Below are positions 1-5,921 of a DNA stretch of 7,525 nt, piece by piece. The translations under genes and the position numbers were made by a program. The notes below the pieces were generated by a model. The model worked only from the letters and a program-made list of their open reading frames with translations. It was not told where the DNA came from and ran no database searches. Numbering within the stretch: the stretch's first letter is position 1; every line of letters starts with the position of its first letter. This stretch comes from CAZMXP01 sp964570285 (GTDB lineage Bacteria; Planctomycetota; PLA2), in assembly GCA_964570285.1 (NCBI GenBank), contig CAZMXP010000098.1:1-7525 (forward strand). Direction: 5' to 3'.

Positions 1-1
1 G

Positions 2-370
2 GCGCCGATCGTGATCGGCCGCGACCACCTCGACTGCGGCTCGGTGGCGAGCCCCTACCGCGAGACCGAGGCGATGAAGGACGGCAGCGACGCGATCGCC
101 GACTGGCCGCTGCTGAACGCGCTGCTGAACACCGCCGCCGGCGCGACCTGGGTCTCCCTGCACCACGGAGGCGGCGTCGGCATCGGCTACTCGATCCACG
201 CGGGCATGGTCGTCGTCGCCGACGGCACCAAGGACGCCGCGCGCCGCCTCGAACGCGTGCTGACCACCGACCCCGGCACCGGCGTCATGCGCCACGCGGA
301 TGCGGGGTACGAGGAGGCCGTCGACTGCGCGCGCGCGAATGGCATCGATCTGCCGATGGTGGGACGGTAG
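2..370 (+). CDS. hutU: Urocanate hydratase (urocanase), C-terminal part, 5'-truncated by the window
   Basis: Urocanase adds water to urocanate to give 4-imidazolone-5-propionate, the second step of histidine degradation, using tightly bound NAD+ in the cytoplasm. Only the last 122 residues are visible and the frame is open to the left edge. Recognisable family blocks in order are GRDHLDCGSVASPYRETEAM, the run DAIADWPLLNALLNTAAGA, the glycine-rich HHGGGVGIGYSIHAGMVVVA and TTDPGTGVMRHADAG, ending in the typical IDLPM tail. The GTG at 11 is an internal valine codon, not a start. The stop TAG (368-370) directly abuts the stop of the convergent abiEii gene, leaving no room for a terminator. hutI lies about 4 kb downstream on the same strand, so any former hutU-hutI operon is interrupted here. 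A 134-bp piece of this 3' end (192-325) recurs at 1987-2120. Confidence 0.96.
   Translation, partial: APIVIGRDHLDCGSVASPYRETEAMKDGSDAIADWPLLNALLNTAAGATWVSLHHGGGVGIGYSIHAGMVVVADGTKDAARRLERVLTTDPGTGVMRHADAGYEEAVDCARANGIDLPMVGR
192..325 (+). repeat. Left copy of a 134-bp direct repeat within the hutU 3' end
   Basis: This segment of intact hutU aligns without gaps to 1987-2120 at a constant offset of 1795 bp. By eye I count 13 mismatches in 134 bases. Four fall in the first 102 bases, three of them silent and one changing Glu to Lys. The other nine fall in the last 32 bases. Identity stops abruptly on both sides. The two copies bracket the abiEi-abiEii cassette in the same orientation. Confidence 0.9.
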
Positions 371-1306
371 TCACAGGGGATGTCGTTCAAGTGGAGTCCA
401 CGGCCCCCCGGGCGGCCAGGCCTGGCCAAACGTGTCGCCGTGGGCGCAGGCCGCTAGCACTGGCCCGAGGAATGCCAAGAGCATCTCAGCCAGCGCTGTG
501 GCTTCCGTGGGACCGGGGAGGCGCCCGCGGCGGAGAAAGGCTCGCCACTGGACCTGACGTTCCGGCGCCCTAAGGAACGCCCGGCCCAGCACCAGCGGCT
601 CGTCCACCGGCAGCGGCGTCCCGCGTCGCTCGAACGTCGTTCGGATGGCACTGGCAAGCGCAGGTCCCGCGAAGGGGAATGTCAACGCGAGCGCATGCAC
701 GTCGTAGAAGTCCTTCATCCGGCTATTGGTGACCCCGAGCGTCAGCATGGCCTCGACCTTCTCGGCCACGACCGCCTCGCGCGGGTACGCCAGGATTCGG
801 GGAGGAGCGTGGTCGAGAAGAGTCGGATACGTCTGCCGCATCGGGGCCGGCTCGACCGCGTCGCCGAACCCGACGTCCACCTGTACCGGGATGCGTGCGT
901 CGCCGAGCCTGGCCTCGAGCCGCACGCGCACGCCCGCGTACTCGTCTGCGGCCCGGATCTCCTCTCCCGCAATCGACGCCGCATCGAAGACGATCCCGTC
1001 CTCGGCGCGGGCGGTGCACAGATCGCGGACGACGGCGATCACGTCGGCGACGGCGCTCGCCCCACGGCCGAGAAGGTCGAGATCCCAGGTGGCGCGATGG
1101 CGGCCGGCGCTCCACAGTTTGAAGAGCATGGCCCCCTTCAGCACGAAGCGCTCGCCGTGCGCCGACTCGCCGAGCCGAAAGAGCAGGCGCTCGATGGCGA
1201 ACTCCGAGAGCACGAGTTGGAACTCGTCGCCGCGTCGGCGCGCGAGATTCAGCAGTCGCGCGCGGACCGAAGCGGCGAGGTCGGCGGGCCGCCGCGCCGG
1301 GCTCAC
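371..1306 (-). CDS. abiEii: AbiEii-family nucleotidyltransferase toxin of a type IV toxin-antitoxin pair
   Basis: The product is 311 residues. AbiEii toxins are DNA-polymerase-beta-fold nucleotidyltransferases, first known from phage abortive infection; characterised relatives transfer nucleotides and arrest growth. Visible motifs are the FVLKGAMLFKLW strand-helix followed by RATWDLDLL with catalytic Asp75 and Asp77, then VDVGFGD at 143-149, AEKVEAML around 181-188 and MKDFYDVHAL at 197-206. These are the conserved blocks of the family, in order. The GTG start overlaps the abiEi stop (GTGA) and has GGAGG seven bases upstream. The frame stays open upstream, but that extension lies inside abiEi and looks nothing like the family. 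The last 25 or so residues, rich in Gly, Pro and Trp, run up to the hutU stop and may be a tail acquired at the junction. The motifs look intact, so activity is plausible but unproven. Confidence 0.9.
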   Translation of the reverse strand: MSPARRPADLAASVRARLLNLARRRGDEFQLVLSEFAIERLLFRLGESAHGERFVLKGAMLFKLWSAGRHRATWDLDLLGRGASAVADVIAVVRDLCTARAEDGIVFDAASIAGEEIRAADEYAGVRVRLEARLGDARIPVQVDVGFGDAVEPAPMRQTYPTLLDHAPPRILAYPREAVVAEKVEAMLTLGVTNSRMKDFYDVHALALTFPFAGPALASAIRTTFERRGTPLPVDEPLVLGRAFLRAPERQVQWRAFLRRGRLPGPTEATALAEMLLAFLGPVLAACAHGDTFGQAWPPGGPWTPLERHPL

Positions 1307-1908
1307 ACGATCGCCTCCATGTACGGGCCCATCACGCGCGCGACCCGGTCCACCGCGGCAAAGCGCCAGATGTCGTCGAGGCGCTTGGCATGGAGCCGCC
1401 GATAGTCGCGCAGCGCCTCCACGGCGACGTCGGTTCCGATCTTGTTCCTGAACTTGAAGCAGTCGACCACCGTCTTGGCCGCGCTGAAGACCCGGACCGA
1501 CACGCCCCCGACGTCGTGCTCCTCGACGCCTTCGCCCAGCGCCCGGCCGGACAGGTATACGAGCCTCAGGGGTGGGCGCTCGATCCGAGGCCGCCACGCC
1601 TTTCGGTCGATCGCCATCCACACCTCGAACGGGTTTTGCGTGGTGAGCCCGTGGAACCGCAGCGCCGTGAGCAGGCAGACGACCCCCCCAGGCACGCCGC
1701 GAGCCGCCTCCGCAAGATCGTGGCGCTCCGTGAGTACCCGCCCGGGACGGCTGTAGAGCCCGCGGCCGATTCGCGCGAGGATTCCGCATGCCAGCAGACG
1801 CCGGATCTGGGTGCGAGAGACGCCGGCGCCCTCGAGATCGCGCGTGCGCGCGATCCCCGTCCGCTCGACCACTTGCAGCGCCCGCTCCGTGGAGGTTCTT
1901 TTTGTCAC
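1303..1908 (-). CDS. abiEi: AbiEi-family antitoxin and transcriptional autorepressor
   Basis: The product is 201 residues from GTG at 1908. AbiEi antitoxins neutralise AbiEii without binding it and repress their own operon through an N-terminal winged helix. Residues 5-55 fit that domain: STERALQVV, then GIARTRDLEGAGVSRTQIRR and the wing-like GILARIGRGLY. The C-terminal region shows the family features GVVCLLTALRFHGL (75-88), a VWMAIDRKAW strand (97-106), and VRVFSAAKTVVDCFKFRNKIG (138-158), followed by the EALRDYR helix. A longer start at GTG 1953 is open in frame. I reject it because it would lie upstream of the -10 element and put promoter DNA inside the gene. The chosen start has GAGGA only three bases upstream, so the exact start is less certain than the gene. 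The stop overlaps abiEii by four bases, implying translational coupling. Confidence 0.9.
   Translation of the reverse strand: MTKRTSTERALQVVERTGIARTRDLEGAGVSRTQIRRLLACGILARIGRGLYSRPGRVLTERHDLAEAARGVPGGVVCLLTALRFHGLTTQNPFEVWMAIDRKAWRPRIERPPLRLVYLSGRALGEGVEEHDVGGVSVRVFSAAKTVVDCFKFRNKIGTDVAVEALRDYRRLHAKRLDDIWRFAAVDRVARVMGPYMEAIV
1314..1318 (-). promoter_or_regulatory. Ribosome binding site of abiEii
   Basis: GGAGG lies inside the last codons of abiEi, seven bases before the GTG at 1306. It fixes the start of abiEii despite the longer open frame and supports coupling of toxin synthesis to antitoxin translation. Confidence 0.7.
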
Positions 1909-1915
1909 GAGTCCT

Positions 1916-1937
1916 CGGCTCTTACGAATAAGTGCCG
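1916..1937 (-). promoter_or_regulatory. 22-bp inverted repeat, candidate AbiEi operator or leader hairpin
   Basis: Read on the minus strand, the left arm CGGCACTTA and right arm TAAGAGCCG are complementary at 8 of 9 positions around a TTCG centre. The repeat starts five bases below the -10 box and covers the expected transcription start near 1935. AbiEi proteins are known to repress their own promoters by binding inverted repeats, so an operator role fits. In RNA the same sequence would form a UUCG-loop hairpin near the very 5' end of the message. The sequence cannot decide between these roles. Confidence 0.55.
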
Positions 1938-1941
1938 ATGA

Positions 1942-1970
1942 ATTGTAACGCACGCACCGCGACCGGGCAA
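1942..1970 (-). promoter_or_regulatory. Sigma70-type promoter of abiEi-abiEii
   Basis: The -35 box is TTGCCC (1970-1965, 4 of 6 consensus) and the -10 box is TACAAT (1947-1942, 5 of 6), separated by exactly 17 bases. The predicted transcription start is near 1935, giving a leader of about 27 bases before GTG 1908. The promoter lies between the hutU remnant and abiEi, so the cassette has its own expression signal and need not depend on host transcription. Confidence 0.65.
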
Positions 1971-1986
1971 TCGCGAATCGCCGCTC

Positions 1987-2120
1987 CGATCCACGCCGGC
2001 ATGGTCGTCGTCGCCGACGGCACGAAGGACGCCGCGCGCCGCCTCAAACGCGTGCTGACCACCGACCCGGGCACCGGCGTCATGCGCCCTGCGGGCACGG
2101 GAAAGGAGGAGGCGGTCGAC
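1987..2120 (+). pseudogene. hutU internal fragment, right copy of the direct repeat
   Basis: This 134-bp stretch encodes, in frame, IHAGMVVVADGTKDAARRLK, then RVLTTDPGTGVMRP and EEAVD. It corresponds to urocanase residues just after the glycine-rich HHGGGVGIGYS block. It lacks that block upstream and the final ARANGIDLPM tail and stop downstream, so it is broken at both ends. The frame runs on to 2240, but that translation is unrelated to urocanase. It could be the displaced original end of hutU, left when a cassette carrying its own hutU end integrated, or debris of a second hutU copy. Its right edge coincides with the stop codon of the neighbouring minus-strand lipoprotein gene. Confidence 0.9.
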
Positions 2121-2815
2121 TACTTGTCCGAGACGCCGAACCGGAAGGTCTCGACCCCGCCCGAGGCCAACGCGTCGACAGCACAGAGAACAGTCTGCAA
2201 CTCCATCCGGCCAGGGGCGGTCAAGACAGCGCATCGCTGACGGCCCACCCGATGCAGCCCGCCTCCCAGGTCGGCCCGCACCGCAAGAGAGATCGTGCAG
2301 GTCGGAGCCCGGGCCGCCTCGGAGGGGGCCAGCGGCACCGCAAGCTTGTGCGAGGGCGGTCCCTGGCTCAGCCGGAAGTCCGGCTCCGGTTTGACCACGC
2401 CCTCGGTCGCACACCCGAACTGAAGACGGGTCAACCCCTCGGCCTCGATGACGTCGATCAGGGCCACGATCCCCGCCCATCGTGCCCGCCGGTCTGCCCG
2501 GATCAGCACAAAGAGATCCGACGCCTTCGCAGCCTCGACTTCGCTGCGCGCGCTCGCCTTCCACCTTGCGATGCGGCGACACCTCCGGACTTCGTTCGCG
2601 ACTCCCGCGAGAGGCAGAGGCTTGCGAAAGAAGTAACGTCCGCGCCGGTCCACCGTGAACACAAGCCTATCCGCGACATCGTCGCCCTTGTCCAGCACGC
2701 TGCCGGGTGCATGCGGGAGTTGGACCTTCCTGAAGGCAGAGCGTGCAGACTCGCAGGCGGCGGCAGCGAGAATCACCGCGGCGAGCAGGACTCGGGCACG
2801 CCACGCCAAGCGCAT
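2120..2815 (-). CDS. Lipoprotein with ExbD/TolR-like periplasmic domain (one clear module, one partial)
   Basis: The product is 231 residues. The N terminus is a lipoprotein-type signal: basic MRLAWRARV, a hydrophobic core LLAAVILAAAA, then Cys21. Residues about 50-136 resemble the ExbD/TolR periplasmic fold: a strand VFTVDRRGRYFF, then LFVLIRADRRARWAGIVALI and EGLTRLQFG. This matches the family's ADxxxxYxxVvxvmD...G pattern. Residues about 174-227 end in LQTVLCAVDALASGGVETFRFG, which looks like a second, degenerate copy of the same module. Genuine ExbD/TolR proteins carry an N-terminal transmembrane helix with an essential Asp and work with ExbB/TolQ. Here there is a lipid anchor instead and no ExbB in view, so proton-motive coupling is not supported. 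The ATG directly follows the HEAT/VWA gene's TAG, indicating an operon and translational coupling. The stop TAG includes the last base of the hutU remnant. The domain assignment is from pattern recognition only. Confidence 0.68.
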   Translation of the reverse strand: MRLAWRARVLLAAVILAAAACESARSAFRKVQLPHAPGSVLDKGDDVADRLVFTVDRRGRYFFRKPLPLAGVANEVRRCRRIARWKASARSEVEAAKASDLFVLIRADRRARWAGIVALIDVIEAEGLTRLQFGCATEGVVKPEPDFRLSQGPPSHKLAVPLAPSEAARAPTCTISLAVRADLGGGLHRVGRQRCAVLTAPGRMELQTVLCAVDALASGGVETFRFGVSDK

Positions 2816-4258
2816 CTACTCGAACTCCCGGAACTCCCCGCCCGTGCAGTCGGAGTTCTTCCGGAGCTGCTCCTTGAACCAACTGCTGTCGCTATGGACG
2901 ATCGTGTGAACGACGAGCTTGCGGAAGCGGTTGCGCTCCCTCAGGTGCTGCGTGACGCGGTTCCAGTGTACGTAGAGGCCGATGTCGGGCTCGCCCGACG
3001 AGAGCAGGAACGCGGTGTCGATCTCGGGGTCGTCGAGCACGGTCTCGAGCGCGAGCCAGATGTCCTTGCTGCCCACAAGCGCGATCTTGTCGAGGAACCT
3101 AAGCGCCTGCTTCTGCTCCTTCGCGTCGAGCTCGCTCGCGCGCTTCCGGAAAGGCGTCACCGCCTGCGCATAGGCGAAAAGGTGGAAGCGTATGTCACCG
3201 TGGAGCTTGGAGAATACGCGCGCAAGCTCCTCCCGCGCCGCCTTCTCCTTCGTCTCCTTTCCCTCTTTAGGTCTTTCCGCCATGCGGAAAGACTTGTCGA
3301 AAAGGAATGCGACGTGATCGCTCGCGACGGTTATGCCGTGGTAGGAAACCGACTTGCGCTCTTTCGATTCCGGGGGGGCCGCGGGGGCCGCGCCCTCGGC
3401 GAACTCGAACTTCTCCCGCGCGGCGCGCCACCAGGAGGCCCACGACTTCGCATCGTGGATCTCCTTGCCGGTCAGCGAGCGCAGCCCGGCGGCGGCCCTT
3501 CCGGCGACGGCGGGGCGGGTGTCCGCGAGCGCTTCGATCAGCGCGTCGACGGCGCTCTTCGTCCGCGTCGCGGCGAGGTTCTCGACGGCCTGAGCGCGCG
3601 GCCGCCAGTCCGCATCCGCGAGCGACGCCCGCGCGAGATCTTCATGCAGCTGCGGGTAGAGCGCCGGCGCCGCGCCGAGCAGCGCGCAGCGCACGCCGCC
3701 ATCCTCGTCGATGCGCAGCGCGCCGAGGAAGGACGCGGCCCCGGCATCCGCGTCGATCCGCGCGAGCGCCTCGATCGCGTTCGCGCGCAACACGGGATCC
3801 GGGTCGCCCACAAGCCCTCCGAGCGCCGCCGACGCCGGGGCGTGGCGCAGCGACCCGAGGGAGCGCGCCGCCGCGCGACGCACGCCGACATTGGAGTCGC
3901 CGAGCGCATGGACGAGGGTCGGCCCGAACTCGCCGGCGCCGTAGACGCCGAGCAGCTCCGCGCACCATTGGCGGACGAAGGGGCGGCGGCTTGGCTGCAA
4001 CTCCTTCTCGACCCTCTGGCGCGCGTAGAAGTCCTTGATCCGCGAGAGGCCGTCCCAGGCAAGGTCGCGGTAATGCGCCGCCGCCGGCCCCCGCGCCCCC
4101 TCGAGATCCAACACTTCCAGCAGGAGCCCCACCGACTTGACGCTGTTCTGCTGGACGGCGAGTTCGACCCCCTTGCGCACGACCGCCTCCTGCGCCGACG
4201 CGATCAAGGTGGCGGTGTCGTCGGCCGCGAGCACGGCGAGCAGCAGCAGGTGCGCCAC
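2816..4258 (-). CDS. Putatively exported HEAT-repeat protein with C-terminal degenerate von Willebrand A domain
   Basis: The product is 480 residues from GTG 4258. No better start lies upstream, and the longer frame runs through hutI. Residues 2-13 form a short hydrophobic segment consistent with a marginal signal peptide. Residues about 90-265 are HEAT-type helical repeats, for example GDSNVGVRRAAARSLGSLRH, then DPDPVLRANAIEALARIDAD and DTRPAVAGRAAAGLRSLTG. The linker KSWASWWRAAREKFE (271-285) is a signature I associate with planctomycetal HEAT proteins. Residues about 305-460 fit a VWA domain: SDHVAFLFDKSFRM, VGSKDIWLALE, IDTAFLLSSGEPDIG and LVVHTIVHSD. The metal-site residues are altered: DxSxS reads DKSFR, the expected Thr loop reads VGSKD, and the expected Asp in LLSDGEP is Ser421. 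A metal-independent, scaffold-like role is inferred. The gene is divergent from hutI and coupled to the downstream ExbD-like lipoprotein. Confidence 0.82.
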   Translation of the reverse strand: MAHLLLLAVLAADDTATLIASAQEAVVRKGVELAVQQNSVKSVGLLLEVLDLEGARGPAAAHYRDLAWDGLSRIKDFYARQRVEKELQPSRRPFVRQWCAELLGVYGAGEFGPTLVHALGDSNVGVRRAAARSLGSLRHAPASAALGGLVGDPDPVLRANAIEALARIDADAGAASFLGALRIDEDGGVRCALLGAAPALYPQLHEDLARASLADADWRPRAQAVENLAATRTKSAVDALIEALADTRPAVAGRAAAGLRSLTGKEIHDAKSWASWWRAAREKFEFAEGAAPAAPPESKERKSVSYHGITVASDHVAFLFDKSFRMAERPKEGKETKEKAAREELARVFSKLHGDIRFHLFAYAQAVTPFRKRASELDAKEQKQALRFLDKIALVGSKDIWLALETVLDDPEIDTAFLLSSGEPDIGLYVHWNRVTQHLRERNRFRKLVVHTIVHSDSSWFKEQLRKNSDCTGGEFREFE

Positions 4259-4319
4259 GCGTCCCAGCTTCGCAGATCGGCCGGGCGGCGGGAACGTCCT
4301 TTCTGGTAGATATGACCGC
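4259..4319. promoter_or_regulatory. Divergent intergenic region between the HEAT/VWA gene and hutI
   Basis: These 61 bp must hold the expression signals for both divergent genes unless hutI is transcribed from farther back. I see no strong -35/-10 pair. The best AT-rich stretch is TAGATATGA (4307-4315), immediately before the hutI GTG, which would leave almost no leader. No clear Shine-Dalgarno precedes hutI. The HEAT/VWA start has a weak GGGA a few bases upstream. No palindrome typical of a HutC operator was noticed. Confidence 0.35.
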
Positions 4320-5570
4320 GTGATCGACCTGCTCGTACGCAACGCGTCGCAGATCCTGACCTGCTGCAAGCGCGGGGAGGCGCCTCCGTATGCCGGGAGG
4401 AACCAGGGCGAGGTCGGCCTCGCCACCGGGGCGGTGGCCATCGACCAGGGGCGCATCGTCGACGTGGGGCCGGGGGCCGAGGCGCTCGCGGCGCGCGAGA
4501 CGCTCGATGCGCGCCGCGGCGTCGTGATGCCCGGCTTCGTCGATTGCCACACGCATGCGGTCTTCGCCGGCAACCGCGTCGAGGAGTTCGAGGAGCGCGC
4601 CCGCGGCGTGAGCTACGAGGAGATCTCGAAGCGGGGCGGCGGCATCAAGTCGAGCGTGCGGATGCTGCGCGAGGCGACCGACTCGGACCTCGCGGCGCAA
4701 TTGACGCGCCACCTCGACCGCTTCCTCGACCTCGGCACGACGACGATCGAGGCGAAGTCGGGCTACGGCCTCTCGCCCGAGCATGAACTCCGCTCGCTGC
4801 GCGCCCTCGGCATCGCCCACGAGGTCGAGGTCGTCCGCACCTGCCTCGCCGCGCACACGATCCCGCCCGAGTTCGCGGAGAACCGCGACGAGTACATCCG
4901 GATCGTCTGCGACGAGATCTTCCCCGCGGTGGCCGACCAGAAGCTCGCGGAGTTCTGCGACGTCTTCTGCGAGCGCAACGTCTTCACCTTCGCCGAGGCG
5001 GAGCGGATCCTGCGTGCCGGCAAGGCGTGCGGCCTGCGCCCGAAGATCCACGCCGACCAGCTCTCGCGGCAGGGCGGCTGCCGCGTCGCCTGCCGCGTCG
5101 GCGCGATCAGCGCCGACCACCTCGAGTTCGTCACGAAGGACGACGCCGTCGCGATGCGCGAGGCGGGCGTGCTCGCGGTGCTGCTGCCCGCCGCCAACTA
5201 CTACCTCGACCAGCCCGACCGCCCGCCGACGCGCGCGATCATCATGATGAACTGCCCGATCGCGCTTGCCACCGACTTCAACCCCGGCAGCGCGCCGACC
5301 CAGAGCATGCCCTTTGTCATCAACGCCGCCTGCGTCCGCTTCGGCATGACCGTCGCCGAGGCGATCGTCGCCTCGACGATCAACGCCGCCTGCGCGATCG
5401 GCCGCCAGAGGGAGGTCGGCAGCATCGAGAAGGGCAAGCAGGCCGATCTGGTCCTCCTCGACCTGCCCGACTACCGCGAGCTGGGGTATTGGTTCGGAGC
5501 AGATCCGGTGCGGGCGGTCGTCAAGCGGGGGATGATTGTGAAGGGGCGCGGGGGCGCCGCCTCAGCCTGA
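4320..5570 (+). CDS. hutI: Imidazolonepropionase
   Basis: HutI hydrolyses 4-imidazolone-5-propionate to N-formimino-L-glutamate, the third step of histidine degradation, in the cytoplasm. It belongs to the metal-dependent amidohydrolase superfamily. The 416-residue length is normal for the family. Visible hallmarks are GFVDCHTHAVFAG with metal ligands His77 and His79, EAKSGYGLS around 144-152, the PKIHADQLS block with His244, SADHLEFV with His267, and ATDFNPGSAPTQSMPFV with Asp319. The C terminus has the usual KGKQADLVLLD strand that closes the beta-sandwich. The start is GTG 4320, because VIDLLVRNASQIL matches the usual N terminus and the frame farther upstream runs antisense through the HEAT/VWA gene. 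It is complete, has all expected catalytic residues and should be active. hutU is on the same strand but about 4 kb away. Confidence 0.95.
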   Translation: MIDLLVRNASQILTCCKRGEAPPYAGRNQGEVGLATGAVAIDQGRIVDVGPGAEALAARETLDARRGVVMPGFVDCHTHAVFAGNRVEEFEERARGVSYEEISKRGGGIKSSVRMLREATDSDLAAQLTRHLDRFLDLGTTTIEAKSGYGLSPEHELRSLRALGIAHEVEVVRTCLAAHTIPPEFAENRDEYIRIVCDEIFPAVADQKLAEFCDVFCERNVFTFAEAERILRAGKACGLRPKIHADQLSRQGGCRVACRVGAISADHLEFVTKDDAVAMREAGVLAVLLPAANYYLDQPDRPPTRAIIMMNCPIALATDFNPGSAPTQSMPFVINAACVRFGMTVAEAIVASTINAACAIGRQREVGSIEKGKQADLVLLDLPDYRELGYWFGADPVRAVVKRGMIVKGRGGAASA

Positions 5571-5921
5571 GGGATTGAATTCCTCTGCTTGGTCACGCGG
5601 CGTGCTTGTGAGGATGCGCTCGCTGCCGGCCGAGGGCTGCCCGACGCCGCGCGATTCCCCCGGCCGCGTGAATGGACAGATCCATCCCCCATAACGCAGC
5701 GCGGCTTGACGCCGCAACCAAATCAGCGACGGCCGAAGGCCGCGCTGCGCCTAGTGAGGAGCTGCGGGATCCGGGTGACGCGCGCGGGGCGGAGGGCTGC
5801 GTGCGTCCCTCCCCCGCCGCAGAGGATGGCTGCGAAGCGGCCACCTTGGCTCGGTTCCGGGCGCCGCACGAGGGCAGCACCAGAATTTGCGCAGGGAGCG
5901 CGAAGCCTGCGGGTCAGTAGT
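5571..5921. other. Gene-poor convergent intergenic region, rich in inverted repeats
   Basis: No convincing gene is seen in these 351 bp between the convergent ends of hutI and the small membrane-protein gene. Open frames here translate to Arg/Pro/Ala-rich sequence with no recognisable domain or start signals. Structure is plentiful. ATGGA and TCCAT pair around four bases at 5672-5685. A large nested inverted repeat occupies 5695-5749. GGAGGG (5791-5796) pairs with CCCTCC (5807-5812). None is followed by a T-run on either strand, so no canonical intrinsic terminator can be called. An interspersed repeat or a structured RNA is possible. Confidence 0.6.
5695..5749. repeat. 55-bp nested inverted repeat (three-way-junction-like)
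   Basis: CGCAGCGCGGC (5695-5705) is the perfect reverse complement of GCCGCGCTGCG (5739-5749). Between or overlapping these arms are two smaller perfect hairpins: GCGGC-TTGAC-GCCGC (5701-5715) and CGGCC-GAA-GGCCG (5730-5742). The small hairpins compete with the inner end of the long stem, so alternative folds exist. It lies between two convergent transcription units. Lack of a U-tract argues against a simple intrinsic terminator. Confidence 0.7.

Noticed and set aside
1307..1789. N-terminal extension of the AbiEii frame
   Set aside because: The extra 161 codons overlap abiEi in another frame and give Arg/Gly-rich sequence unlike any AbiEii N terminus. The GTG at 1306 has a good ribosome binding site and the typical coupled overlap.
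1909..1953. Longer AbiEi start at GTG 1953
   Set aside because: It lies between the -35 and -10 boxes of the promoter, upstream of the expected transcript start, so it could not be in the message.
1932..2240. 102-codon plus-strand open frame as an independent gene
   Set aside because: Its only meaningful part is the hutU fragment. The flanking residues match nothing, and no ribosome binding site is present.
2120..4258. HEAT/VWA plus ExbD-like lipoprotein as a phage-defence system next to AbiE
   Set aside because: Both proteins carry export-type N termini and no nuclease, NTPase or sensor domain. Adjacency to abiE is explained by the insertion at hutU, so a defence role is not supported.
2252..4309. 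685-codon open frame on the plus strand across the HEAT/VWA and lipoprotein genes
   Set aside because: The translation is Arg/Leu/Glu/Ala-rich with no domain, and it mirrors minus-strand genes that have clear signals, domains and coupled start/stop. It is a GC-bias shadow frame.
3642..5120. 492-codon minus-strand open frame covering much of hutI
   Set aside because: It is antisense to a complete, motif-perfect hutI and to another frame of the HEAT/VWA gene. The low-complexity Arg/Ala/Asp translation has no known motifs.
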